Shown here piece by piece: positions 6,315 through 11,149 of a DNA stretch of 11,149 nt (position 1 is its first letter; every line of letters starts with the position of its first letter). The translations under genes and the position numbers were made by a program. The notes under the pieces were generated by a model. That model saw only the letters and a list, made by a program, of their open reading frames with translations, searched no databases and was not told where the DNA came from. Origin of the DNA: Nanobdellota archaeon. Its GTDB lineage: Archaea > Nanobdellota > Nanobdellia > Woesearchaeales > JAHJBD01. The stretch covers positions 1-11,149 of the forward strand of contig JAHJBD010000084.1 in assembly GCA_018813725.1 (NCBI GenBank), written 5' to 3'.

Positions 6315-7056
6315 AATTCCATTCATCTGAAAGGTATTTTTGATCAAGTGATCTTGCAATATCAATCTCTATGTGACTTAATCCTGATTCCTTAAGGGAA
6401 TAATGTTTTGAAAAGCCTTGCTTAATCGCAGCAGATAATTTGTTATAATCAATCTCAGCCAGATCATTTAGCGAGATTATCCTGTTTTTCAGCCTTTCAA
6501 TATCAAGTTTATGATTAAAAAGGCTTGCGTATCTCTCAATGTCAAGTTTAAGTAAGATTGAACCATGCTGGAGCACCTTTCCTTTTGTCCTTTTCTGTGC
6601 TGAGCCTACTATCTTCTTCTTATTGACCAATATCTCATACCATGATGGCTCTTCAAAACAGACTGGTGACTTTTCTTTTTTTTCAACGGTTTCATTCATT
6701 ATGGGGCTTAATCCCAGAATTTTTAGACCGTCTAACAAACCCTGACTGATTATCTTATAGCTTTCAATAACTGATGAGGGCATCTTGTCCTCATCAATGA
6801 TAAAAGAATATGTCAGTTCCTGATCATGCAACACTGCGTTACCGCCAGTAAGTCTTCTTACTAACTGGATATTGTGTTTCTTAAGATTATCAAGGTTAAT
6901 TGTTTTTACAGACTGAAAGTATCCGATGCTAAGGCCAGCTGGTTTCCATCTATAGAACCTTAGGACTGGTTCTTTTGAAGACAATAAAGCTTCATCTATC
7001 GCCATGTTCATGCTCGGCGTGTTAAAGCCAGTATCAATGAAGCGCATCTTCTGCAT
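6304..7056 (-). CDS. Lipoyl/octanoyl transferase, LplA/LipM family
   Basis: This is a cofactor transferase of the biotin/lipoate ligase fold (BPL_LplA_LipB), 250 residues. The hallmark RRLTGGNAVLHD is at 67-78, and the conserved lysine lies in KKIVGSAQ (K148). The segment from Cys133 through PSWYE and GSAQ to LQHGSILL resembles bacterial LipM, the octanoyl-ACP:GcvH octanoyltransferase whose catalytic cysteine lies in this segment, more than archaeal LplA ligases, which as I recall them lack it. There is no C-terminal accessory domain. With lipA immediately upstream it would supply the octanoyl group that LipA sulfurates, although lipoate ligase activity cannot be ruled out. The start at 7056 is favoured over Met4 (7047) by AAGGAG at 7070-7065, eight bases upstream. 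The gene overlaps lipA by 23 nt, so the two form an operon. Confidence 0.9.
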   Translation of the reverse strand: MQKMRFIDTGFNTPSMNMAIDEALLSSKEPVLRFYRWKPAGLSIGYFQSVKTINLDNLKKHNIQLVRRLTGGNAVLHDQELTYSFIIDEDKMPSSVIESYKIISQGLLDGLKILGLSPIMNETVEKKEKSPVCFEEPSWYEILVNKKKIVGSAQKRTKGKVLQHGSILLKLDIERYASLFNHKLDIERLKNRIISLNDLAEIDYNKLSAAIKQGFSKHYSLKESGLSHIEIDIARSLDQKYLSDEWNFTV

Positions 7057-7864
7057 GGTAACTGCTCCTTACTAATGGCCCTGATTCAACGTGCTTAAAA
7101 CCAAGATCATATGCATATGCTTTAAATTCAGCAAATTCTTCAGGTGTGTAATATCTATCAACGTCTGCCAGGTCTTCCCTTGGCTGAAGATACTGTCCTA
7201 TTGTAATAATGTCGACTTTTGCAAGCTTTAATTCTCTCAATGTCTTTTGTATCTCTTCTTTGGTCTCGCCTAGGCCGATCATCAGCCCTGATTTTGTAAG
7301 CTGAGAAGGGTTGTATTCTTTTATCTGTTTTAAGAAGACTAAAGACCTGATATAATCTCCTTTTGGCCTTATGGTCTTAAACAACCTTTTGACAGTCTCG
7401 ATATTATGACCAAAGACATCCGGCGAGACATTAAGGATATTTTTTATCTGCTCTCTGAAATCTGGTGTAAGAAGCTCTATCTTTGTTCCTGGAGACATTT
7501 TCCTTATCTCTTTTACTGTGCGGATAAATGTTAGTGCACCGCCATCTTTAAGATCGTCTCTTGTGACAGAGGTTATCACAACATACTTTAAGCCAAGGGC
7601 CCGGACTGACTCTGCGACCTTAATGTACTCTTTTCCGTCCACAGTGCCAGGTTTTCCATGCTTGACATTGCAGTACCTGCAGTCTCTTGTGCATGTATCA
7701 CCGAGAATAAGGAATGTAGCTGTCTTTTTGCCAAAACATTCTGCCAGATTAGGGCATCTAGCCTCCTGGCAGATAGTGTGGATATCATTATCCTTTATCA
7801 GCTTCATCACTTCAGCAAAATTCTCACCTGAAGGGATCTTCACCTTGAGCCAGTCTGGTTTCAT
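7034..7864 (-). CDS. lipA: Lipoyl synthase LipA
   Basis: LipA is a radical SAM enzyme that inserts two sulfur atoms into protein-bound octanoyl groups to form lipoyl groups. All cluster ligands are visible. The auxiliary 4Fe-4S motif is C-X4-C-X5-C (Cys32, Cys37, Cys43). The radical SAM motif is C-X3-C-X2-C (Cys58, Cys62, Cys65). The C-terminal RSSYHA (266-271) supplies the serine ligand of the auxiliary cluster. The 276-residue length is at the short end for the family because the N-terminal extension is brief, but nothing essential is missing. The ATG at 7864 lies about 26 nt from a TTTAAAA box (7892-7886) and has no leader, so the mRNA is probably leaderless. It is the first gene of an operon with the LipM/LplA-family gene and is divergent from the methyltransferase-like gene. 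Confidence 0.97.
   Translation of the reverse strand: MKPDWLKVKIPSGENFAEVMKLIKDNDIHTICQEARCPNLAECFGKKTATFLILGDTCTRDCRYCNVKHGKPGTVDGKEYIKVAESVRALGLKYVVITSVTRDDLKDGGALTFIRTVKEIRKMSPGTKIELLTPDFREQIKNILNVSPDVFGHNIETVKRLFKTIRPKGDYIRSLVFLKQIKEYNPSQLTKSGLMIGLGETKEEIQKTLRELKLAKVDIITIGQYLQPREDLADVDRYYTPEEFAEFKAYAYDLGFKHVESGPLVRSSYHAEDALH
7065..7070 (-). promoter_or_regulatory. Shine-Dalgarno site for the LipM/LplA-family gene
   Basis: The minus strand reads AAGGAG eight bases before the ATG at 7056, inside the 3' end of lipA. It supports the longer start over the second Met at 7047, and independent ribosome loading within the operon. Confidence 0.5.
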
Positions 7865-7885
7865 ATGGTATAGGTATCTACAGGG

Positions 7886-7893
7886 TTTTAAAT
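7886..7893 (-). promoter_or_regulatory. lipA promoter TATA box
   Basis: The minus strand reads ATTTAAAA. Its centre is about 26 nt from the lipA ATG, so transcription should begin at or next to the start codon (leaderless). Confidence 0.6.
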
Positions 7894-7900
7894 AGGTTCT

Positions 7901-7916
7901 TATTCCTATAGGAATA
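7901..7916. promoter_or_regulatory. Perfect 16-bp palindrome between divergent promoters; likely operator
   Basis: TATTCCTATAGGAATA is a perfect inverted repeat. It sits 7 bases upstream of the lipA TATA box and 15 bases upstream of the TATA box of the methyltransferase-like gene, where an archaeal regulator could control both. It resembles a dimeric helix-turn-helix site. No regulator gene is visible nearby. Confidence 0.55.
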
Positions 7917-7931
7917 GAATTTTCAATGAGG

Positions 7932-7939
7932 TTTATAAA
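7932..7939 (+). promoter_or_regulatory. TATA box of the methyltransferase-like gene
   Basis: TTTATAAA is centred 26.5 nt before the ATG at 7962. This predicts a leaderless transcript and argues against the in-frame TTG (7956) and GTG (7959) as starts. Confidence 0.6.
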
Positions 7940-7961
7940 AGCCCAATAAAATTCATTGGTG

Positions 7962-8741
7962 ATGATAGATGATATTGTCGATGAGGATGGAACTTTAAAA
8001 GAGATAGTACCTCACATGGTCAAGGACAGGACTTTTGGAAGGTATGTTGATATATTCCTATCTAATGGGGTCAATCTCCCAGATTGGATCATACAAAAAG
8101 CTGAGAGACAACCCGAAGTAAATTTCTATGATTTGGGATGCGGCTTTGGCTGCTCTGCAGAAGACTTTTTTCAGGTTCTTGAACGAAGATTAATAACAAA
8201 AAGAAAAGACCCAGAGATACTTGACAGGATAACTTATACTGGAATAGACTATTTTATCAAGAGTTTCACTGTAATTGATGATCCAAGAATATCCTTCATA
8301 GCAAGCACTGATCTGAGGCGCCTTGCCAAAGCCAAGATCAAACCCATAGATATTGGGGTGATGGTGTTTGTGTTCCCCTACCTTGACAAGAAACTTGAAG
8401 CTTTGGCTGGCGCTTATAAGCACCTGAGAACAGGTGACGAAGAATATGAAGGAGGAACATTGATGGTCACTGATTTTAGGACAAGGCAGCTGAAAGCCAG
8501 CGCAGATAGAAACTTTGGAGATGCACAATGGCTTGGGCCACTGTCGCCATACTCTGTGATACAAGGTGACAGGTCTGTGTTGAAATTCCATAAAGATGTG
8601 TTAAGGTTAGATTCAGGATATGCATCAGTAGTGCCTTTGCCTTATCTTAATTTCCAAGACGAAGAGACTAGATGGTACAGGACAGGACCAAAAGGGCTTT
8701 ATGCAGGACAGAAGATCTCTGTATATCTTGCTGCACACTAA
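7962..8741 (+). CDS. SAM-dependent methyltransferase-like protein
   Basis: This 259-residue protein has the signs of a class I SAM-dependent methyltransferase. The glycine-rich SAM-binding loop FYDLGCGFG (55-63) follows a hydrophobic strand. The next acidic strand end is YTGIDYF (92-98). A third core strand is IDIGVMVFVFPYL (129-141), and a later strand is GGTLMVTDF (164-172). The N-terminal 50 residues look like a helical cap. The substrate cannot be read from the sequence, and some residues outside motif I are atypical, so catalysis is inferred. In-frame TTG and GTG codons lie just upstream, but the TATA spacing favours the ATG at 7962. The gene is divergent from lipA across a shared palindrome, and its stop overlaps the convergent oxidoreductase gene by 4 nt. 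A role tied to lipoylation is possible but not shown. Confidence 0.75.
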   Translation: MIDDIVDEDGTLKEIVPHMVKDRTFGRYVDIFLSNGVNLPDWIIQKAERQPEVNFYDLGCGFGCSAEDFFQVLERRLITKRKDPEILDRITYTGIDYFIKSFTVIDDPRISFIASTDLRRLAKAKIKPIDIGVMVFVFPYLDKKLEALAGAYKHLRTGDEEYEGGTLMVTDFRTRQLKASADRNFGDAQWLGPLSPYSVIQGDRSVLKFHKDVLRLDSGYASVVPLPYLNFQDEETRWYRTGPKGLYAGQKISVYLAAH

Positions 8742-10003
8742 AGTTTCCTCAAAGCAAGGTCAACTGCCTGATGAAGCACATCGTAACAGTCTGATACAGC
8801 TGGACAGTATGCCAATTCAACATCTGACAACTCCTGCAAAGTCATCTCTTTTGCGATCGCAGCTGAAACTACATTGATGAAACGTGATGAGTCTTTTCCC
8901 ACTGCTTGGCAGCCTAATACTTTCCCTGTTTTCTTATCTGCTATGATCTTCAGGCTGATAGGCTCAGCTCCTGGAAACCAAGATGGCTTGTTGTATGATC
9001 TTGATTTTCCGATAACAACCTCATAGCCTGACTTTTCTGCAAAGAATGTGTTAAAGCCTGTTGCTGAGATCTCAAGATTGTCAAGCACAGTAACAAAAGT
9101 TGACAAAGCACCTTGGTAGGCAGCCATTCCGCCAGCCGCGTTGATCCCTGCGATAGTTCCCTGCTTATAGCCAGTGGTAGCGATCATAGGATTGTATCTT
9201 TGATGATTTATCATCGACCAGACTTCTGCACAATCGCCAACAGCATAGACATCCTTATCAGAGGTCTGCATCTTTTCATTTACCTCTATCCCCTGCTTAT
9301 TTACCTTAAGGCCTGCTTTTTCTGCAAGCTCTGTATTAGGTCTTGCGCCTGTGGCCATGATAATAAAGTCTGAAGTCAATGTCTCATCTTCAAGTTTTAT
9401 CTGATCATTCTCTATGGAAATCAATCTTTTCCCAAGCTTGAAATCGATGTCAAGGTTTGTTATGGCTATGTCTGACATATCTTGGTCAATCGCTTTTGGA
9501 AGGATTGATGAGAGCATGTCTATAACTGTAACATGGCAGCCGCGTTTTTTAAGTGCCATAGCTGTCTCAAGCCCAATAGCACCTGCACCGATCACTGCAA
9601 CATCACCTTTTGCATGTTCAAGGCGCCTTGTGCTGGCAATGTCCCAAACAGTGTAGATCTTATCTGACTTGATGTCGATCGGAGGTATCATAGGAGAAGA
9701 ACCTGTATCAAAAATAAGCTTATCATAAGAGTATGTCTTATCTTTTGTTGAAACATCGTTGTCCTTGATGTTTATTCCTGTAACCTCGTCCACAACAAGA
9801 TTTATGTTCATCCGCTCTGCACCGATATCATGAGCCAATGAATCAAAACCCATCTTGCCTTCCAAAGCATAAGGAAGTCCGCAAGAGTGCTGAAGCTTTC
9901 CGGTTTTGTCGATGATAGTAATCATAGCAGACCTATCCTGTTTCTTTATGGCAAGCGCAGCTGCAAAACCTGCAGTGCCAAGCCCGATTATTACGATGTT
10001 CAT
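8738..10003 (-). CDS. CoA-disulfide reductase / NADH oxidase-like flavoprotein
   Basis: This is a 421-residue FAD- and NAD(P)H-dependent enzyme of the single-cysteine disulfide reductase group (CoA-disulfide reductase, NADH oxidase, NADH peroxidase, persulfide reductase). It has the N-terminal FAD-binding GLGTAG (7-12), the redox-active Cys41 in HSCGLPYALEG, a second nucleotide-binding GAGAIGLE (139-146), ATGARPN (217-223) and the FAD-contacting VYAVGDCAE (252-260). A C-terminal dimerisation domain follows, ending in YCPAVSDCYDVLH, the segment whose Tyr/Cys-rich end reaches the partner active site in CoA-disulfide reductases. The true substrate (CoA disulfide, O2, peroxide or sulfur) cannot be decided from sequence. 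It probably acts in cytoplasmic thiol or oxygen defence. A TATA box at 10033-10026 predicts a leaderless transcript. Confidence 0.88.
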   Translation of the reverse strand: MNIVIIGLGTAGFAAALAIKKQDRSAMITIIDKTGKLQHSCGLPYALEGKMGFDSLAHDIGAERMNINLVVDEVTGINIKDNDVSTKDKTYSYDKLIFDTGSSPMIPPIDIKSDKIYTVWDIASTRRLEHAKGDVAVIGAGAIGLETAMALKKRGCHVTVIDMLSSILPKAIDQDMSDIAITNLDIDFKLGKRLISIENDQIKLEDETLTSDFIIMATGARPNTELAEKAGLKVNKQGIEVNEKMQTSDKDVYAVGDCAEVWSMINHQRYNPMIATTGYKQGTIAGINAAGGMAAYQGALSTFVTVLDNLEISATGFNTFFAEKSGYEVVIGKSRSYNKPSWFPGAEPISLKIIADKKTGKVLGCQAVGKDSSRFINVVSAAIAKEMTLQELSDVELAYCPAVSDCYDVLHQAVDLALRKL

Positions 10004-10025
10004 GGGAAATAGAGAATAATTATAT

Positions 10026-10033
10026 CATATAAA
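10026..10033 (-). promoter_or_regulatory. TATA box of the CoADR/NADH oxidase-like gene
   Basis: The minus strand reads TTTATATG, centred 26.5 nt before the ATG at 10003, so the mRNA is probably leaderless. Confidence 0.6.
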
Positions 10034-10074
10034 GGTTTTGGTTATAATTTTTCAAAAGCAAAAAGTTCGAAATA

Positions 10075-10122
10075 TTTATATATCATGGATTCAAAGAAGC
10101 GTATTATCAATAAAAAGGTGAT
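10075..10122 (+). promoter_or_regulatory. Promoter and Shine-Dalgarno site of the YqjD/YqjE-like operon
   Basis: TTTATATA (10075-10082) predicts a start near 10105 and a leader of about 21 nt. The leader contains GGTGAT (10117-10122), an exact match to the archaeal anti-Shine-Dalgarno sequence, three bases before the ATG at 10126. This arrangement contrasts with the leaderless genes around it. Confidence 0.65.
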
Positions 10123-10125
10123 AAA

Positions 10126-10377
10126 ATGACAAAGAAATCTATAAAAAATCCTGTTAAAAAGGTTGTATCAAAGGCAAAAAAGCAGCTGAAAGGTGCTGAG
10201 ATCAGAGCCAAGGCTGAACTTCTTAAAGCAAAAGCAAAATTCAAGCAGCATGAAGAAAAAGTTAAGGCATATATCAAAAAGAATCCTGAAAAAGCTGTTG
10301 CAATCGCTGCAGGTGTAGGAGCTGCTCTTGCTGCTGTGACTGAAGCTGTAATCATGAAAAAGATGAAGAAAAGATGA
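10126..10377 (+). CDS. Small YqjD/ElaB-like (DUF883-type) membrane-anchored protein
   Basis: An 83-residue, very basic protein. Residues 1-45 are a lysine/alanine-rich stretch likely to form a long amphipathic helix or coiled coil. Residues 46-56 (VKAYIKKNPEK) lead into a hydrophobic, glycine/alanine-rich segment, AVAIAAGVGAALAA, at 57-70, extending to about 77. A short KKMKKR tail ends the protein. This order of charged helix, Y-I/V-x-x-N/H-P turn, single C-terminal membrane helix and basic tail is that of bacterial ElaB/YqjD/YgaM proteins, tail-anchored stationary-phase proteins that bind ribosomes in E. coli. Homology across domains is inferred from architecture only; low complexity could mislead. 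A perfect GGTGAT ribosome site supports the start. Its stop overlaps the next ATG as ATGA, so the two are co-translated. Confidence 0.8.
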   Translation: MTKKSIKNPVKKVVSKAKKQLKGAEIRAKAELLKAKAKFKQHEEKVKAYIKKNPEKAVAIAAGVGAALAAVTEAVIMKKMKKR

Positions 10378-10727
10378 GCAAGATAATAAAAAAAGTATCA
10401 AAAAAGACCCTAGGAAAGAGCGTTGACACTGTTGCTGATTATATCGACCTTTTCTCACAGATTGTCGCAGAGTATATCGATAGGAGATATAAGATACAAA
10501 AGAAGGTCGAGGATATCAAGCAAGGGACTATCAATACATTATACAGGCTTAAATCAGAGTTCATCAAGTCTGTTGTCCAGGCATTGTTCTTGTCTATCGG
10601 GCTATTTTCACTAGTCTTTGGGCTGATACTGTGGGCAAACAGGTTTGCTAGCCTTGACCATATACTTATTGTAGTAGGATTAATTGTTACGATCGGTGTA
10701 TTGATCAAGATGAAGCTTAAGCCTTAA
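10374..10727 (+). CDS. Two-helix membrane protein, YqjE/holin-superfamily-like
   Basis: A 117-residue membrane protein. A basic N-terminus (1-17) is followed by an amphipathic helical stretch (about 18-65) and two hydrophobic membrane segments (about 66-88 and 95-112), ending in a short KMKLKP tail. This plan (cytoplasmic helical region, then a two-helix hairpin) matches YqjE-type proteins of the phage holin 3_6 superfamily, which in bacteria are encoded directly after yqjD. The gene overlaps the 83-residue gene by 4 nt (ATGA) and has no separate Shine-Dalgarno sequence, so translation is coupled. The paired order strengthens both calls, but neither identity is proven. The 3' end overlaps the convergent rnfB by 4 nt. 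It does not look like a lysis holin in context. Confidence 0.8.
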   Translation: MSKIIKKVSKKTLGKSVDTVADYIDLFSQIVAEYIDRRYKIQKKVEDIKQGTINTLYRLKSEFIKSVVQALFLSIGLFSLVFGLILWANRFASLDHILIVVGLIVTIGVLIKMKLKP

Positions 10728-11149
10728 TTTTTTTCTATCTTTCTTTTATCTATTATTATCTTTCTTGGGCATACTTCTGCGCATTTACCGCAGCTTATGC
10801 ATTTAGAGTAATCCATGACTGCAAGGTTATCAATCACATGTATTGCTTTTCCTTCAACAGGGCAGACTGTCTCGCATCTTTTGCAGCCTATGCAGCCGAC
10901 TTTACAGGCTTTAATAACCTGAGGAGCTTTATCTTTTGATGAACAGAGCACATGCACTTTGCTTTTCTTTGGAACAAGCTCAAAGAGCAACTTAGGGCAT
11001 GCTGCAACACACTTTCCGCAGGCAACGCATTTTTTCTCGTCAACAACAGGCAGGCCATTATCGCCCATGTGTATAGCATCAAATGGACATGCGGTTACGC
11101 AATCGCCAAATCCGATGCAGCCAAATGAACAATCTTTAGGACCTCCTTG
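10724..11149 (-). CDS. rnfB: RnfB, iron-sulfur subunit of the Rnf complex (C-terminal part, 5' end off window)
   Basis: RnfB is the ferredoxin-interacting iron-sulfur subunit of the membrane Rnf complex, which couples ferredoxin oxidation and NAD+ reduction to ion pumping. The open frame does not begin at the ATG at 11068. It continues upstream to the window edge with the typical RnfB sequence CSFGCIGFGDCVTACPFDAI. About 141 residues are visible, covering four cysteine clusters: C-X3-C-X5-C-X3-CP at the start, then CVACGKCVAACP, CKVGCIGCKRCETVCP and CISCGKCAEVCP. The segments MGDNGLPVVD and IDNLAVMDYSKC are characteristic of the family. The N-terminal membrane anchor and the first cluster domain are outside. 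rnfB is usually the last gene of rnfCDGEAB, so the rest of the operon should lie to the right. Its stop shares TTAA with the convergent gene's stop. Confidence 0.95.
   Translation of the reverse strand, partial: QGGPKDCSFGCIGFGDCVTACPFDAIHMGDNGLPVVDEKKCVACGKCVAACPKLLFELVPKKSKVHVLCSSKDKAPQVIKACKVGCIGCKRCETVCPVEGKAIHVIDNLAVMDYSKCISCGKCAEVCPRKIIIDKRKIEKN
10728..10734 (+). terminator. Oligo-T terminator after the membrane-protein operon
   Basis: Seven Ts follow the stop codon at 10725-10727, and T-rich runs continue to about 10765. Oligo-T tracts on the coding strand end transcription in archaea. The tract lies within the convergent 3' end of rnfB. Confidence 0.5.

Noticed and set aside
7518..7895. 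Plus-strand open frame (125 residues) over lipA
   Set aside because: It is the shadow of lipA's conserved cysteine region and extends through the lipA promoter.
7956..7961. TTG or GTG start for the methyltransferase-like gene
   Set aside because: TATA spacing fits the ATG at 7962 best (26.5 nt, against 20.5 and 23.5), and the two extra residues have no support.
10724..11068. Complete 114-residue ferredoxin starting at ATG 11068
   Set aside because: The frame is open to the window edge and upstream codons encode conserved RnfB cysteines, so the Met is internal (MGDNGLPVVD).
1..11149. CRISPR arrays, tRNA or rRNA genes, insertion sequences, phage integration sites
   Set aside because: No regularly spaced direct repeats, cloverleaf tRNA, rRNA signature, transposase or integrase was seen on either strand. 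The only clear exact direct repeat noted beyond short TATA-type elements is the 17-nt promoter element.

Overview
The window looks like chromosomal DNA of an AT-rich, very compact archaeon. The archaeal call rests on transcription and translation signals. TTTATATA/TTTTTTAAA-type TATA boxes sit about 26 nt upstream of start codons, giving apparently leaderless mRNAs for five genes. Two other genes, one of them only just entering the window, have short leaders carrying GGTGAT, complementary to the archaeal 16S rRNA 3' end. The gene mix of bacterial-type MutS/MutL, de novo lipoylation, RnfB and several unrecognised proteins would fit a DPANN lineage such as Woesearchaeota. That placement is inference; no rRNA or other marker gene is present.

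Layout. Positions 1-9 are the start of a gene running leftward off the window. Positions 10-512 are non-coding and hold a striking cluster of palindromes (67-191) that could be a structured RNA or a repeat element, then the mutS promoter. mutS (513-3050) and mutL (3038-4735) overlap and form a mismatch-repair operon. MutL has the endonuclease motifs, and MutS ends in a peptide resembling an archaeal PCNA-binding (PIP) box. Two unrecognised genes follow on the same strand (4767-5858, with an HELEH motif, and 5898-6314). Each is preceded by the same 17-nt element at the same distance from its ATG. On the opposite strand, lipA and a LipM/LplA-family gene (7864-6304) form a lipoylation operon. Divergent from lipA, across a perfect 16-bp palindrome, is a SAM-dependent methyltransferase-like gene (7962-8741). 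Convergent with that is a CoA-disulfide reductase/NADH oxidase-like flavoprotein (10003-8738). A divergent promoter region then serves a two-gene membrane-protein operon (10126-10727) that resembles the bacterial YqjD/ElaB (DUF883) and YqjE pair. The right end carries the C-terminal part of rnfB (from 10724 off the right edge), an iron-sulfur subunit of the Rnf ferredoxin:NAD+ oxidoreductase.

How the genes work together. MutS and MutL would detect mismatches and nick the strand, probably under PCNA control. LipA plus the LipM-like protein would build lipoyl groups on an octanoylated carrier; the target protein is not in the window. The Nox/CoADR-like enzyme and Rnf both handle NAD(P)H electrons, which suggests anaerobic or microaerobic redox metabolism. 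All three convergent gene pairs overlap at their stop codons, so there is almost no spare DNA outside promoters and the 5' region.
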